This document shows positions 33,824 to 45,869 of a DNA stretch of 64,000 nucleotides, in pieces. A model generated the notes under the pieces. The model did no database searches. It was not told the origin of the DNA and was given only the letters and a program-made list of their open reading frames with translations. The DNA is from Cryptomeria japonica. Lineage: Eukaryota; Streptophyta; Pinopsida; Cupressales; Cupressaceae. Position 1 is the stretch's first letter. Every line of letters begins with the position of its first letter. A program made the translations under genes and the position numbers. The stretch covers positions 54,001-118,000 of the forward strand of contig NW_026729277.1 of assembly GCF_030272615.1 (NCBI RefSeq). The letters run 5' to 3'.

Positions 33824-33833
33824 GTATTTATAC
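33824..33833 (-). promoter_or_regulatory. PRP-C TATA box
   Basis: GTATAAATAC on the minus strand, 38-47 nt upstream of the first ATG. Confidence 0.8.
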
Positions 33834-33931
33834 ACAAACAGGTGAAGGCGAGCGCAGTAGAAACTTCCAATTCACACTGCTCAGCTGTTACATTTAACAA
33901 TAGATAAATAAAAAAGAAGACTAAAACCTTA

Positions 33932-33939
33932 TACGTGGT
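33932..33939 (-). promoter_or_regulatory. ACGT-core element upstream of PRP-C
   Basis: ACCACGTA on the minus strand: the ACGTGG core of the other copies is kept, the final C is T. Confidence 0.4.
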
Positions 33940-34243
33940 GTGAATGAAACAAAAGTCAAGATTTGCGTGTCGGAGATTGTCCACAAAGTCGACTTTTTCA
34001 ACGTGTGTACGACAAATTTAGTTCGTTAATTACGCATCGATTAAGGAGTTGGAATAATATTTCTGCGATTCTCTGAGTCCAAATATTTGGCACTCCCCGG
34101 AATTAGCGTCTCTTTTTGAGAATGGGAAGGACGTGTCACATGTGGAGGCAAAACGCAGAAAGTGAGGGAGAAGGAGAGGGAGAGGGATATCCAACGTTTA
34201 GGCGTGTGAATGCAAATGGGCCGGATCCGACTTGAACGCTAAG

Positions 34244-34487
34244 TTATTCTTAAGTCTTGCCCTTACCTTGTACGCTATTATTCAAAGATTTAAAAATAGT
34301 TCACTTATTCTAAAGTCTTGCCCTTACCTTGTACGCTACTATTCAAAGATTTAAAAATAATTCACTTATTCTAAAGTCTTGTCCTTACCTTGTAGGCTAC
34401 TATTCAAAGATTTAAAAATAATTCATTTATTCTAAAGTCTTGCCCTTACCTTGCAGGCTATTATTCAAAGATTTAAAAATAATTCAG
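34244..34487. repeat. 61-bp tandem repeat, four copies
   Basis: Units start at 34244, 34305, 34366 and 34427, each with AAGTCTTG(C/T)CCTTACCTTG, AAAGATTTAAAAATA. The homologous place in PRP-D (from about 63007) has one unit. Confidence 0.92.
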
Positions 34488-35549
34488 GTATTGACGTATG
34501 TAACTCATTGGTAAGTGTTTCTCTAAAATGAAGGCCTCTGGATCTACCCTCTCTCTCTCTATATATATATTGATAAGCCTCGGATCAATCTATATACATA
34601 TAATGTCTTGGGATTATCAATCACATAATTTTTTTTTCATATTTAATGTTATAATTAATATATGTTTGAATAAAATAAGTTTTAAGATTAAGAATTATAA
34701 ATAACAAATTAGTGGGATTAGAATGTAATTGGCAATCACAAATGTTTCATAGCTACGTATTTATAAGACAAATTATATATAGCTTTGTTCACAAAACTAT
34801 TTTTAGGAATTAAGATTTTATTTGTGATATTGCTACTCCAATCTTACAACCAAACTTTTAAACCCTCTTTATTATGTGTGAATATTTGGACACTAATTAC
34901 ACCCTTACGATTAGATAATTATTTCTAAAATGAAAAAAAATATCGTTATATATGAACTACCAAACTCCACCTACACTTTTGTAGCTACAAAACTATATTC
35001 AGGAACCCATGGGGGCTTCATTGTCTAGGCCATATTATATCATGTGCATTCATATTGGGGGGTTTAATATCTTAAAAATGAGGGTAACATATATTTCTTA
35101 TCGGTGAAAATAGGGGGTTTTTTAATTCAGACTATGAAAAAATGCAATATCCGGTGAAAATAAGGGGGCTTTTAATTTGGGCTATGTATTGGGAGGGAGT
35201 GAAAAAAAAGGAGTTTAGGACAATATTTTTGAAAATAGGGGGATCATTTAGCATGGCATGAATGCACGTGATATAACCTAGGTTCACTAAGTGAAGCCCC
35301 TATGCAAGTAGCAAAAGCTTTATAATTTCTTGAGCAATTACAAAATCAAAAATTTCAAATTTCAAAAACTTGCACAATTTCTAGTTAGCTTCTAATTCAT
35401 TTTACCATATTTAAGATTATTTCAACTATGAAACCTTAATAAAAGATCATGTATAATTTCAAAGAGGTTATTTCCAAAGTAATCTTGGAGATGAAAATTT
35501 TCATGGATATGGATCATCTAGGAAAGTAATTTTAAAATAATTTGACATA
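34488..35549. other. spacer with (CT)n(TA)n microsatellite
   Basis: CT then AT dinucleotide runs at about 34548-34570; otherwise AT-rich. Repeated short phrases around 35040-35240 (TTTAATATCTT/AAAATAGGGGG). No gene. Confidence 0.45.
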
Positions 35550-36290
35550 AATAAGTGAGAAGAAGGCCAATGATAGAATCAACAACATCATTTGGAGTTA
35601 AATGATTTGAGACTTTTATTTCCCAATGGTGATATAATATTTGTAACTTGTGATTACCTATTATTAGTTCTATAATTGATAGACTAATGAAATACCAAAA
35701 ACTACAGGCCAATTTTTTTAAAATAGATTATGCTTGGATACACATAAAAGATCTTTGAAATCTTAACCTATGATAAATATTTAGTTATATCAACTACAAC
35801 ATTCTAATAAATCCCTTTTTGCAAAAATCATTTAAGATGTGAGCTGATTATGTTTTATTTACAAAACATGTCATTATCATTTTAGGTCTATTTTATAGAA
35901 TTGGTCCCTCTTCACTATTATTCCACCTTGCAATTGTTAAAATTAGCCTAGTTTATTCTACAATGTCTTTTCTTCTTACTTAGAGCGTAATTCTTATTTG
36001 CAATAGTCTTTCTTTAGAATCATAATGTTATTAGAGATTGGTGACTAGTACGGCCTATGGTAGGTTTTACCCTTTCTATAACAATTTCAAAGAGTTTCAC
36101 GGATTTATGGTGGGTTTATAAATTTCATATTTTAGTATGATGGAAATGGATTTCAACTCCTTTTGTATTTTATCTTTTGAGGTCAATGCTCTATGTTTTA
36201 GTGATTGATGTATTTTTCATGTTTGTCTACCATTCAATATTCCTTCTGCATGGATAACCAATTTTGAAATAGGGTTTATGACATTTACCT
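35550..36290. repeat. duplicated flank segment
   Basis: 35550-35960 matches 56970-57340 (shared ATAGATTATGCTTGGATA, GGTCCCTCTT); 35960 onwards matches 63078-64000 (CTTACTTAGAGCGT, CAATTTCAAAGAGTTTCA). Non-coding remains of the PRP-unit flank. Confidence 0.65.
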
Positions 36291-37560
36291 ACCTCATTAT
36301 TTATTTTTTAGCTTCACCTAAAATGGTTCGTTATTTAATATTGATGGGCTACTTTTTAAAATGTGTATTGTTGAGTGGCTTAATGGGGTTTGGGCAAAGG
36401 GTTGGGGATTCATGTTACATATACAAGAATGATTCACAAAGCGCTTTTTGTCATGCGTTTTAAAACCAATGTCATGCAAGAATGAGTGCTACAAAAATAA
36501 TTCTAGAAATATTACTAACTCTATTTTTGGAGCACTTAATTGGTCTCTTGATATCTTTAATGAGAAATTTGTTTCTATTTTTATTTTGATATGGCTTGTT
36601 ATTAAAGATTTACTAGCTCAATTGTGAGATTTATTTCCCCATCTCCTTTCCTTGGTGGGTAACGTTCTCTAAGTAAACTAAACTCAAAGCAATCTACCAC
36701 ATATGGATGCAAGGTTATCAATCACTCTTTCTCATAGCATTAATATGAAAAAGTAGATTGTTATTGATCTTGAAAGAAATATCCAAACATATAAAAAATG
36801 ACCTTTGGGGGACTCAAATTCATGCTTTCTCTACAAAAAAGAGGGTCAACCAAAAAATGCCCTAGTTTTAAGCTAAGGCCTTTGAGAAACTAAATTTTGA
36901 GGGCACTAATGGTAATATGGAAAGTCCTATGGAGGACTCTATTATGGCCATTTCATAAGGTTTCCCTCATGGCAATGTTAATTCTAAAGAGAATGTAGAG
37001 AGAATTAACCCTAAACATGATGTTGAAAGGGATGCAACTGGGGAAGATATTTCGAAAGATACTCCAAAAGATAATACTACTATCCCTAATCATTTATTTA
37101 ATACCAATACTAGACAACCAAAGAATAGCCAGACATTGGCATTGGATAAGATTAGAGCTATGTTGAATGAAGCTAAGAATAAAGAAAATTCTTGATCAAG
37201 TAGAATTAGTGGAAGTTGTACTGTCTTTACCTAATATGATATTCAAAGGTAAAGAAGGTTCAAATTATCCATTGAAAAATCTCCATGCTCAAGTGCAGAT
37301 GAAATTATTCGAGGGGTTGATAAGAATGTATCCTTTATAGAGAAAAGAGAAGGGGAAAAGAAAAGGAAACACCTTAGTAGAGGTCAAAGTGAATAAAAGC
37401 GAGAAGGGAAGGAAAAAGAAGAGATAGTAACCAAGTGTTTTGACAAATTTAGGAACAACAAAGAAATAAAGATGAACTTAAATTGCATTAGTTGGAACAT
37501 TAGGGATGAAATTGAATTGCATTGGTTGGAACATTAGGGGTGAACTTAATAATCTTTTAG
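36291..37560 (+). pseudogene. LINE relic: ORF1 3' part and start of ORF2
   Basis: Decayed plus-strand frames show a DUF4283-like stretch (VWAKGWGFMLHIQE; NWSLDIFNEKF..IWLVIKDLLAQL), a zinc-knuckle trace near 36815 (CFLYKK.G, second Cys changed to Tyr), a Lys-rich tail, and at 37472 MNLNCISWNIR, the typical start of a LINE endonuclease ORF2. The ORF2 start is followed by a 34-bp tandem repeat of itself with LNCIGWNIRGELNN. The element ends soon after. A second copy of the ORF1 part lies at 63400-64000. Confidence 0.6.
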
Positions 37561-37944
37561 TCTATTTTCAGATTTGTCATTACCAATGCAAAGGGTCTTC
37601 CTAGATATATGTATGTTCTTCATTACCAATTTTGATAAAGGAAGATTAATTATTGTGTATGGTTTGATATGGAATTAGTGTTAGTAAACTAATGTTGTTT
37701 ATACTTAAGGTATGAATGGTTTGATCTATTGACATGTGTTGTGGATGTCATTTCTAATCATTTTGGATTTTTGCCTTATGACAATAACTTGGAGCCTTTG
37801 TTATCACATCAAATTTGATGTTTGCGTTCTTGGATTGGTAGGTATCACTTGAGATGGTGGTCACTTTGATATTGTTGTAGATATCTCAATGGAGCATGAG
37901 AGAATGTTGGAGATTCATGTGGTTTCACATATGGCTATGATGAT
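37561..37944. other. spacer left of Copia-2
   Basis: No gene. GAGAATGTTGGAGATTCATG near 37900 looks like a tract-plus-LTR start and may belong to the older LTR element whose remains continue at 44631. Confidence 0.35.
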
Positions 37945-37949
37945 GTATT

Positions 37950-39002
37950 TGTAGGTCTCGGGGACAACTAAGAGGGGGGGGGTGAATCAATTGTCAAATA
38001 AATTCAAACCAAAATCTTGTTAACCAACTTAATGCTTAATACTGGTGACAGTTAAGTATGCCAGTAGATAGTGTTAATAGAAAATTGCTATACCGGTAAG
38101 AATTAATGCATGAAACATGAACATAAAGTCATCCACAACACATGACACAAATATTTGTACGTGGAAACCCTGTAAGAGGAAAAACCACGGTGGGAAACCT
38201 TACCCACAATCAGATGATACTACTGCAAATAGTAAGTGTACAAGAGGGGTCTGCACATGCAGAAAGGCCAACAGCCTAGAGCTCACTGCCCAAACACAAA
38301 TGGGAGTCACACTGACTACAGTTGGATGGTTAAATCTAAAGAGAATGTACTACACAAAATAGCATCTTTATATGCTGGATTTAGTACCGATGTAATGCTG
38401 ATATGCTTCTACAAAAACCTAACTTCACTTTCAAATGATGTCTTCATGTTTATCTCTGCTTGAGCTTGCATATACCCTTTCTTAAATATTTTTCGCATTC
38501 CACACTTGATCTTACAAATAAGATCTTTCATTTATACCATACCCTAAGACCAATTTTAGTAGGTCGGCTCTACAAGATATTACAATAAAAATATTTTACA
38601 AATAATACAATATCTGATGCAATAGCTGATTAAACGTGTCAGCTTAATGCATTTACAACAATAATAAATCATCTCCATAGCGTGCCATGCTGATCTGGAA
38701 AAGATAAACCTGTCGGTGTAACCCTAGATAACCTAGACCTATTTGCCGGTAAAAGCAAATATGCAAATAAGAATATACCAATGATATTACTTCAGGGAAA
38801 AGTGTCCACATGATGTTTTGACATTACCAAGTTTCTTCCATGTTATTGCAAGTACCGGTGAACATTATATCCTACCGGTTAACCATATACTGGTGATTAT
38901 TTGAACAGTTTACTGATTGCCGGTGAACGTTGCTGGATCTCCAAAGTAGGTGTATTTAGTAGGTGTTGACATCAATGACAAAACCATACCAAAATACCAA
39001 CA
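37950..39002 (-). repeat. Copia-2 3' LTR
   Basis: On + TGTAGGTCTCGGGG to AATACCAACA. Contains AACTAAGAGGGGGGGGG and GTGAATCA and several CCGGT-type motifs. Confidence 0.93.
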
Positions 39003-39014
39003 ATCTCCCCCTTT
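39003..39014 (-). other. Copia-2 polypurine tract
   Basis: TAAAGGGGGAGAT on the minus strand directly before the 3' LTR, preceded by GCCATCAATGC. Confidence 0.85.
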
Positions 39015-39356
39015 AGCATTGATGGCAACACAAGATGGAAAAACCATCAAAGTGCTAAACTAGAAATGCCAAGTACAAAAACCAATTCTTCCCCTGGGAG
39101 TAATATGTGTTTATACAAATATTTATTTACAATACCAATCTCAAAAAGATAATGCATATATTTTTCCTTAATGTTTTTCCATATATCTCTCCCCCTTTGA
39201 CATCAAATGCCAAAGTCATAAAAAGGTCAAGTTCATACAAAATACCAATCAATTCAATATACCAACTACCCCCCCTGAGAAGTAGCTTCCTCATCAAATA
39301 CCGGAATAAAAGATTTGTCCATTTAATTCTGTTGGTTGATGAAATTCATCAACTAT

Positions 39357-42300
39357 CTAAGTCTCTACCAGTGGAGGTAAGACTCTGAGCTGATCTCTGA
39401 GATACTCAAAAGTTTCCTTAGGCAAAGGTTTTGTAAAAATATATGCAAGCTGTTCTTTAGTATTCACATAAACCAGTTTTATTTCCTTTTCTTCAACTTT
39501 TTCCCTTAAAAAATTCAGTTTGATAGAAACATGTTTTGTTTTAGAATGTAATACTGGATTCTTAGATATGTCAATTGCTGCAGTGTTATCACAATATATA
39601 GTAATAGGTTCCTTGCATTTTACCTTTATGTCTTTCAACATTTGCTTAAGCCAAAGTACCTGTGTACAGTTTGTTGCTGTTGCAACATATTCTGATTCTG
39701 CAGTTGATAAAGATGTACAACTCTGTTTCTTACTTAACCAAGAAACTAATCTCTTTCCAAGAAAGAATGCTCCTCCAGTGGTAATCTTTCTATCATCTAC
39801 ATCTCCTGCCCAATTTGCATCTGTGTATGCGTATAGATCAAAATTTTCATCTTTAGGATACCACAATCCAAGATTTGTTGTGCCTTGTAAGTACCAAAAA
39901 ATCCTTTTTACTGCTAATTCATGATTTTCCTTGGGATTACTCTGAAATCGAGAAACTATACATACTGCATTCATAATATCAGGTCTGGTTTGTGTCAAAT
40001 ATAGTAAACCTCCTATCATAGATTTGTATCTAGTTGGATTAATAGGTGTGGATTCATCCCTTTGAGATAATTTGTCATTTGTAGTCATAGGTGTGCTTAC
40101 CGGTTTAGAGTTCTCCATCCCAAATTTCTTGAGTAGTTCTTTCAAGTACTTAGATTGATTCAAAAATATGCCTTTATCAGTCTATAAAATCTACAATCCT
40201 AAAAAGAATTTTATTTCTCCAATCATAGACATTTCAAATTCATGCTGCATTTTAAGAGAAAATTCTTTGCATAATCCATCTTCTCCTCCAAAGATTATAT
40301 CATCAACAAATACTTCCATAATCAAAATGTCATCATTAGTTACTTTGTAGTATAAATTGCTATCTGCATTTCCTTTAGTAAAACCAATTTTTAAAAGATA
40401 CTTATCCAATATTGCATGCCAGGCTCTTGGAGCTTGTTTTAGTCCATATAGAGCTTTTCTTAATCTGCAAACCATATCATTGTTATCTATGAAAGAAAAT
40501 CCATCAGGTTGTTCAATATAGACTTCCTCTTCAAGATCTCCATTCAAAAATGCACATTTAATATCCGTTTGATAAACTTTGTAATCCTTGTGAGCTGTAA
40601 AGGCCAAGAATAATCTAACTGCCTCAATTCTGGCTACTGGTGTAAAGGTTTCATTGTAATCAACTCCTTCTTTCTGAGAATATCCCTTACACACTAGTCT
40701 TTCTTTATTCCTGACAACCTTACCATCTTCATTGAGTTTGTTTCTAAATACCCATTTGGTTCCAATTACATTTTTATTTTCAGGTCGAGGAACTAATGTC
40801 CAAGTATTATTTTTCTCAATCTGTCCTAATTCTTCTTCCATATCTTTAATCCAAAATTTATCTTCACATGCCTCATTGATAGATAATGGTTCAATTTGAG
40901 AAATAAGACATACCTCTTCATTTGCCAATCTTCCTCTTGTCATGACTCCTTTAAATTTGCTTCCAATTATCTAATCTTCAGAATGATTCAGTCTTACATA
41001 CCGGGGTGTCTTAATCTATTATTGTTCTTCAATTACTATGGTATCCTCTCATGATACCGGAGTAACTGGATCATTCTGTACCGGTGGATTTACTATTGGT
41101 TCATTTTTCATAATTTCTGTTACCGGTTCAGAGTCTATATACCTTGAAGTTTCTCTGAATTGTTCATCAATTTTTACATTTGTACTCTCAATAATTTTCT
41201 GTAATCTTTTATTAAAGCATCTATAAGCTTTACTCTTAGATGAATAACTAAGAAATATTCCTTCATCACTTCTAGGATCAAACTTGCCAATGTACTCATC
41301 TCTTCTAATATAACATTTACTTCCAAAAATTCTGAAATACTTAAGAGTAGGAGTATTACCAAACCATAGTTCATGAGGGGTCTTACTGGTTTCACCTTTG
41401 ATGTGAACTTTGTTGAATGTATAGACAATAGTGCTTACTGCCTCTCTTCAGTACACATGTGATAGATTTGCTTCTGATAACATACTTCTTGCTGCATCCA
41501 AAATAGTTCTATTTTTCCTTTCAACAACTCCATTTAGTTGTGGTGTCTGAGGTGCTGATAACTGTCTTTTGATTCCATTAACTTCACAGAATGTATTAAA
41601 ATCTCTAGATGTGAATTCTCCTCCTTGATTTGATCTTAAACATTTAATTTTCTTACCGGTTTCATTTTCAACCATTGCTTTGAATAGTTTGAACTTCCCA
41701 AGTGCTTCTGATTTTTCTCTGAGAAAAGTAACGCAACACATTCTAGAATAGTCATCAATAATTAGCATTAAATATCTATCACCTTGTAAACTTTTAGTTC
41801 TAGCTGGACCACATAAATCAGTGTGAATTAAATCAAGAGCATTATTGGATTTTTCTGGAATACTTTTGAAACTAGCTCTAACCTATTTTCCAAATTGACA
41901 TTCCTTGCAAATTGTATTCTGAGGTTTCACAATTTTAGGTAAATCTCTAACTGCCTTAGAAGTACTGATTTTTACCATGCAATCAAAATTTACATGACAT
42001 AGTCTTTTATGCCATAGCCAACTTTCATCTATATGTGCAATTAAGCATGCCTTTTCACTATTATTTAAATGAAAGATATTACCTCTAGTCTGATTACCGG
42101 TTGCAATTTCCAAACCGGTTCTATTCCTGATTTTGCATTTTCCATTTTTAAATTGTAACTGAAAACATTTCTCGACTAATTGACCAACACTTAAAAGATT
42201 ATGTTTTAATCCTTCAACATAGTAAACATTGTCAGTGTTATGTTTACCATCAAGAGATATTGAACCCTTACCTTTGATTGAACAGGCTTTGTCATCTCCG

Positions 42301-43508
42301 AATCTTACTAAGCCTCCATTGTATTCTTGAAAGCTCAAGAATTTGCCTTTGTCTCCAGTCATGTGATGTGAGCATCCTGAGTCAATAATCCATTCATCCT
42401 TTGATTCAACTTTAGCTGCTAGGGCTTGTTCTATCGGTGGAGCAATAGGTACCAGTTGATCTTCTGTTATAGTAACAAAGACCCATCTATTGTCTGCTAG
42501 ATCCTCATCAGAATCATCAGTCACACCTTCATCAGCAATGTAACAAGATTTATCTTTGTTTTTCTTAAATTTGTATCTTTGATATTTAGGATTAGGTTTG
42601 TATGTCCTTCTAGCTTCTTCTCTTAGTCTAGCATGTCTATCAAGGCATCTTGAAGCCATATGACCAATCTTACTGTAGTTGGAACATTTAAAGGGTGCTT
42701 TACCTTCATACTTACTTCCAATTGGACCTTTTGGCATTTTTCTTGCAAATAGTGCTTCAAGTTCTTCAAGCTCTTCATTCTCCTTCTTGGTTTCTTCAAG
42801 TTCTCTTCCATAAAAGGCTCTCCAGTCTGATTTGTCAAAAGATGGAGCAAATGATGTTGATGCTTTGAAGGCCAAATCAGTTTTTATTGTAGCAACAGGA
42901 CCAAATTCCTCAATTTCAAAAGCTGAAAGTTTTCCAATCAATGTATCCCTAGTTACTGATGTATTAGGCATTGTTCTCAACTCATTAATAGTAGTAACCT
43001 TCATTTTATATGCTGGTGGCAAACCTCTTAATATTTTTGAAACAATCTCATCTTCACTCAAGGTTCCTCCACAACATTTGATGCCTAAAACAATTTCATT
43101 TACTCTTTCCATAAAAGCAGAAATTCTTTCATCTTCTTCCATTTTCAGATGTTCATACCTAACTTGGAAGCTTTCAAGTTTTGCAATTTTGACTGTGGAA
43201 TCCCCTTCATTCAGTGTTTCCAAATGATCCCAAATAGCTTTTGCATTAGATCTATCTGATAATCCCATGATTTGTTGATCTGATAATGCGTTCAAAAGTG
43301 CTTCTCTTTCTTTGCAATCATTTTCTTCATCTTTAGCTAAAGTAATAGGAGCAGGCTAACCAGCTATAGCAGCAGTATAACCATTCTTAGTAACTTCCCA
43401 GATGTCTTTACCAATGCAATTCAGATGTGTCTCCATTCTGATTTTCCATATTCCATAGTTGGTTCCATCAAGTTTAGGACTATCCTTTCTGAAATAATTA
43501 GTAGACAT
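39357..43508 (-). pseudogene. Copia-2 gag-pol polyprotein, broken by stops only
   Basis: One frame from ATG 43508 (MSTNYFRKDSPKLDGTNY) to 39357. Gag with a UBN2-like region and knuckle CSNYSKIGHMASRC (second Cys changed to Tyr); protease WIIDSGCSHH; integrase core with RSNQGGEF, where the catalytic Asp (normally DNGGEF or DQGGEF) is Asn; RT with FVDD near 40300; RNase H with DANWAGD, STAESEY and YCDNTAA; end LPPLVET. Stops: TAG 43358-43356, TAG 41885-41883, TGA 41450-41448, several between about 41060 and 40960, TAG 40193-40191 and TAG 40184-40182. No frameshift was found in 4.1 kb. Inactive. Confidence 0.93.
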
Positions 43509-43551
43509 TGGATCTCCTCAAGTTGTTAAACTTCTGCAAAAAGGAGGACTA

Positions 43552-43564
43552 GGCTCTGATACCA
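43552..43564 (-). other. Copia-2 primer binding site
   Basis: TGGTATCAGAGCC on the minus strand, complementary to initiator-Met tRNA. Confidence 0.92.
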
Positions 43565-43566
43565 AT

Positions 43567-44625
43567 TGTAGGTCCCGGGGACAACTAAGAGGGGGGGGGG
43601 GGTGAATCAGTTGTCAAATAAATTCAAACCAAAATCTTGTTAACCAACTTAATGCTTAATACCGGTGAAACAGTTAAGTATGCCGGTAGACAGTGTTAAC
43701 AGAAAATTGCTATACCGGTAAGAATTAATGCATGAAACATAAACATAAAGTCATCCACAACACATGACACAAATATTTGTACGTGGAAACCATGTAAGGG
43801 GAAAAACCATGATGGGAAACCTTACCCACAATCAGATGATACTACTGCAGATATTAAGTGTACAAGAGGGGTCTGCACATGCAGAAAGGCCAACAGCCTA
43901 GAGCTCACTGCTCAAACACAAATGAGAGTCACACTGACTATAGTTGGATGGTTAAATCCAATGAGAATGTACTGCACAAAATAGCATCTTCATATGCTGG
44001 ATTTAGTACCGGTGTAATGCTGATATGCTTCTACAAAAACCTAACTTCACTTTCAAATGATGTCTTCGTGTTTATCTCCGCTTGATCTCGCATATACCCT
44101 TTCTTAAATCTTTTTCGTATTCCACACTTGATCTTACAAATAAGATCTTACATTTATACCATACGCTAAGACCAATTTTAGTAGGTCGGCTCTACAAGAT
44201 ATTACAATAAAAATATTTTACAAATAATACAATATCCGATGCAATAACCGATTAAAAGTGTCAGCTTAATGCATTTACAACAATAATAAATCATCTCCAT
44301 AGTGTGCCATTCTGATCTGGAAAAGATAAACCTGTCTGTGTAACCCTAGATAACCTGGACCTATTTGTCGGTAAAAGCAAATATGCAAATAAGAATATAC
44401 CAATGATATTACTTTAGGGAAAAGTTTCCACATGATGTTTTTGACATTACCAAGTGTCTTCCATGTTATTGCAGGTACCGATGAACATTATATCCTGTCG
44501 GTTAACCATATACCGATGATTATTTGAACAGTTTACTGATTGCCGATGAACGTTGCTGGATCTCCAAAGTAGGTGTATTTAGCAGGTGTTGACATCAATG
44601 ACAAAACCATACCAAAATACCAACA
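43567..44625 (-). repeat. Copia-2 5' LTR
   Basis: 1059 bp, TGTAGGTCCCGGGG to AATACCAACA. About 4-5% different from the other LTR over the first 260 bp (rough count). Confidence 0.93.
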
Positions 44626-44630
44626 GTATT

Positions 44631-45869
44631 TCACTTGTTGACCCTTATCAATGTATACATTTGTAAAGTGGAAAATTGAACCCTAGTGATTCCCCACCTA
44701 GGAGAGAGAAAGGAAATAACTAGGATAATTTTTAGTTGGGAGATACTTTGCATTCAAAAGAGGGGTTGAATTCACTAGATCCAAACCCTAGAGTGAATAA
44801 GGATCTGAATACTAAGTCAACTGCAAGGGTGCAATGCAATTTACCCTCTTTTGTAAGTAGAAGAGTTGACTTGTTGACTATGCAAAAAAGAGAGATAAAA
44901 TGGGTGAAATGAGGAGCTACTAGTTCGAGATTGGGCAGTAAATTTGGATATGAGATATTTAGACTGATACAGATCTGCCCTGCAAATTTGGACAAAAGTT
45001 ATCGGGACTGTGTTGAAAGTGCACACAGTCCTCTGAAAAATCCTTGAAATGAAAAGGGTTTTCCCATCTCTTTAAATGAAGCCCAAACTTTTAATTACAG
45101 TTGCGCACCTGCAACCAACACACAAAAAAGAAGGGAAGAAGAGTTGTGGATAGGGATTTCCTCAGTCAAACCCCAGTTGAGGAATTGACCTTGAAAGAAA
45201 GTAATTGAAAATGTTTAAATGTAAATGATGCAAATGTATACCTTGTAGATCTGCAATTTGTTGATGATGATTGCTTTGCTTCTTGAATGTAATCACAGGT
45301 GTTGCATGAAATGGCATGTAACATGACAAAACCCTAACACACACACATGCCTGCAAATGAATGTTGTAATTTTTATGTAATGGATGAATGAAGAAGACAC
45401 ATTAAGAAGGAGATGTTTGAAGACTTGAACATGTGAACACTTGATGATGTATATTTTCACCTATGCTTCCTTATCCTTGTATATTTTCACTTCGCTTATG
45501 AAAACGAGAGGACTAGATTCACTTTTAGACTTGCCTCGGAGGATTAATTTTCATCTCACTGAAGGCTGACATAGGAGAATTTAAGTTCCCAAAAAGAAAA
45601 TTAGGTCCAAGGGTCATATGGACCCATCTTAGGGCCACCCTAAGAGGAAGGATAGGGGTACCACACCCCTATCCTAGGGGGGAAAGGGGTGCTATGCCCT
45701 TGTCCTGCCCTATTTTGGGGCCTATACAAGGTCTCAAGGTGATGCAAGGGCCAAAACAAGAGAAGATTTAAAATTATGATGCAGAGAAGGTTCCCAATTG
45801 AGTAGGGGAATGTAGTTGTCATCTAAAATGCAGTCAAAATTTAAAGGGTTGCAATTTTATGATGCTACA
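44631..45869 (-). repeat. probable LTR remnant of an older element
   Basis: On the minus strand an LTR-like start TGTAGCATCATAAAATTGC at 45869 follows a purine tract (CTCCCACTAAAGTGGGGGAT, 45890-45871). It runs leftwards to an unfixed end, possibly beyond the Copia-2 insertion. Two hairpins lie at 45628-45675. GTTGAAAGTGCACACAGTCC near 45013 recurs as GAAAGTGCACACGGTCC near 48448, which may be the other LTR. Confidence 0.4.

Larger units (their letters stand above)
37950..44625 (-). mobile_element. Copia-2: complete Ty1/copia LTR retrotransposon
   Basis: LTRs at 37950-39002 (1053 bp) and 43567-44625 (1059 bp), TSD GTATT on both sides (37945-37949 and 44626-44630). Primer site beside the right LTR and polypurine tract beside the left one put it on the minus strand. 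Full gag-pol in copia order. The gag (FARKMPKGPIGSKY...zinc knuckle) and polypurine context resemble the Sirevirus/Maximus group, a tentative assignment. Stops and a changed integrase residue make it inactive. G-run length differs between LTRs (9 versus 12). Confidence 0.95.

Noticed and set aside
34244-34487. CRISPR array
   Set aside because: Direct 61-bp tandem repeats without unique spacers in a plant genome context.
37973-37982. G-quadruplex in the Copia-2 LTR G-run
   Set aside because: A single uninterrupted run (9-12 G) in each LTR; no four separated G-tracts, so no clear support.
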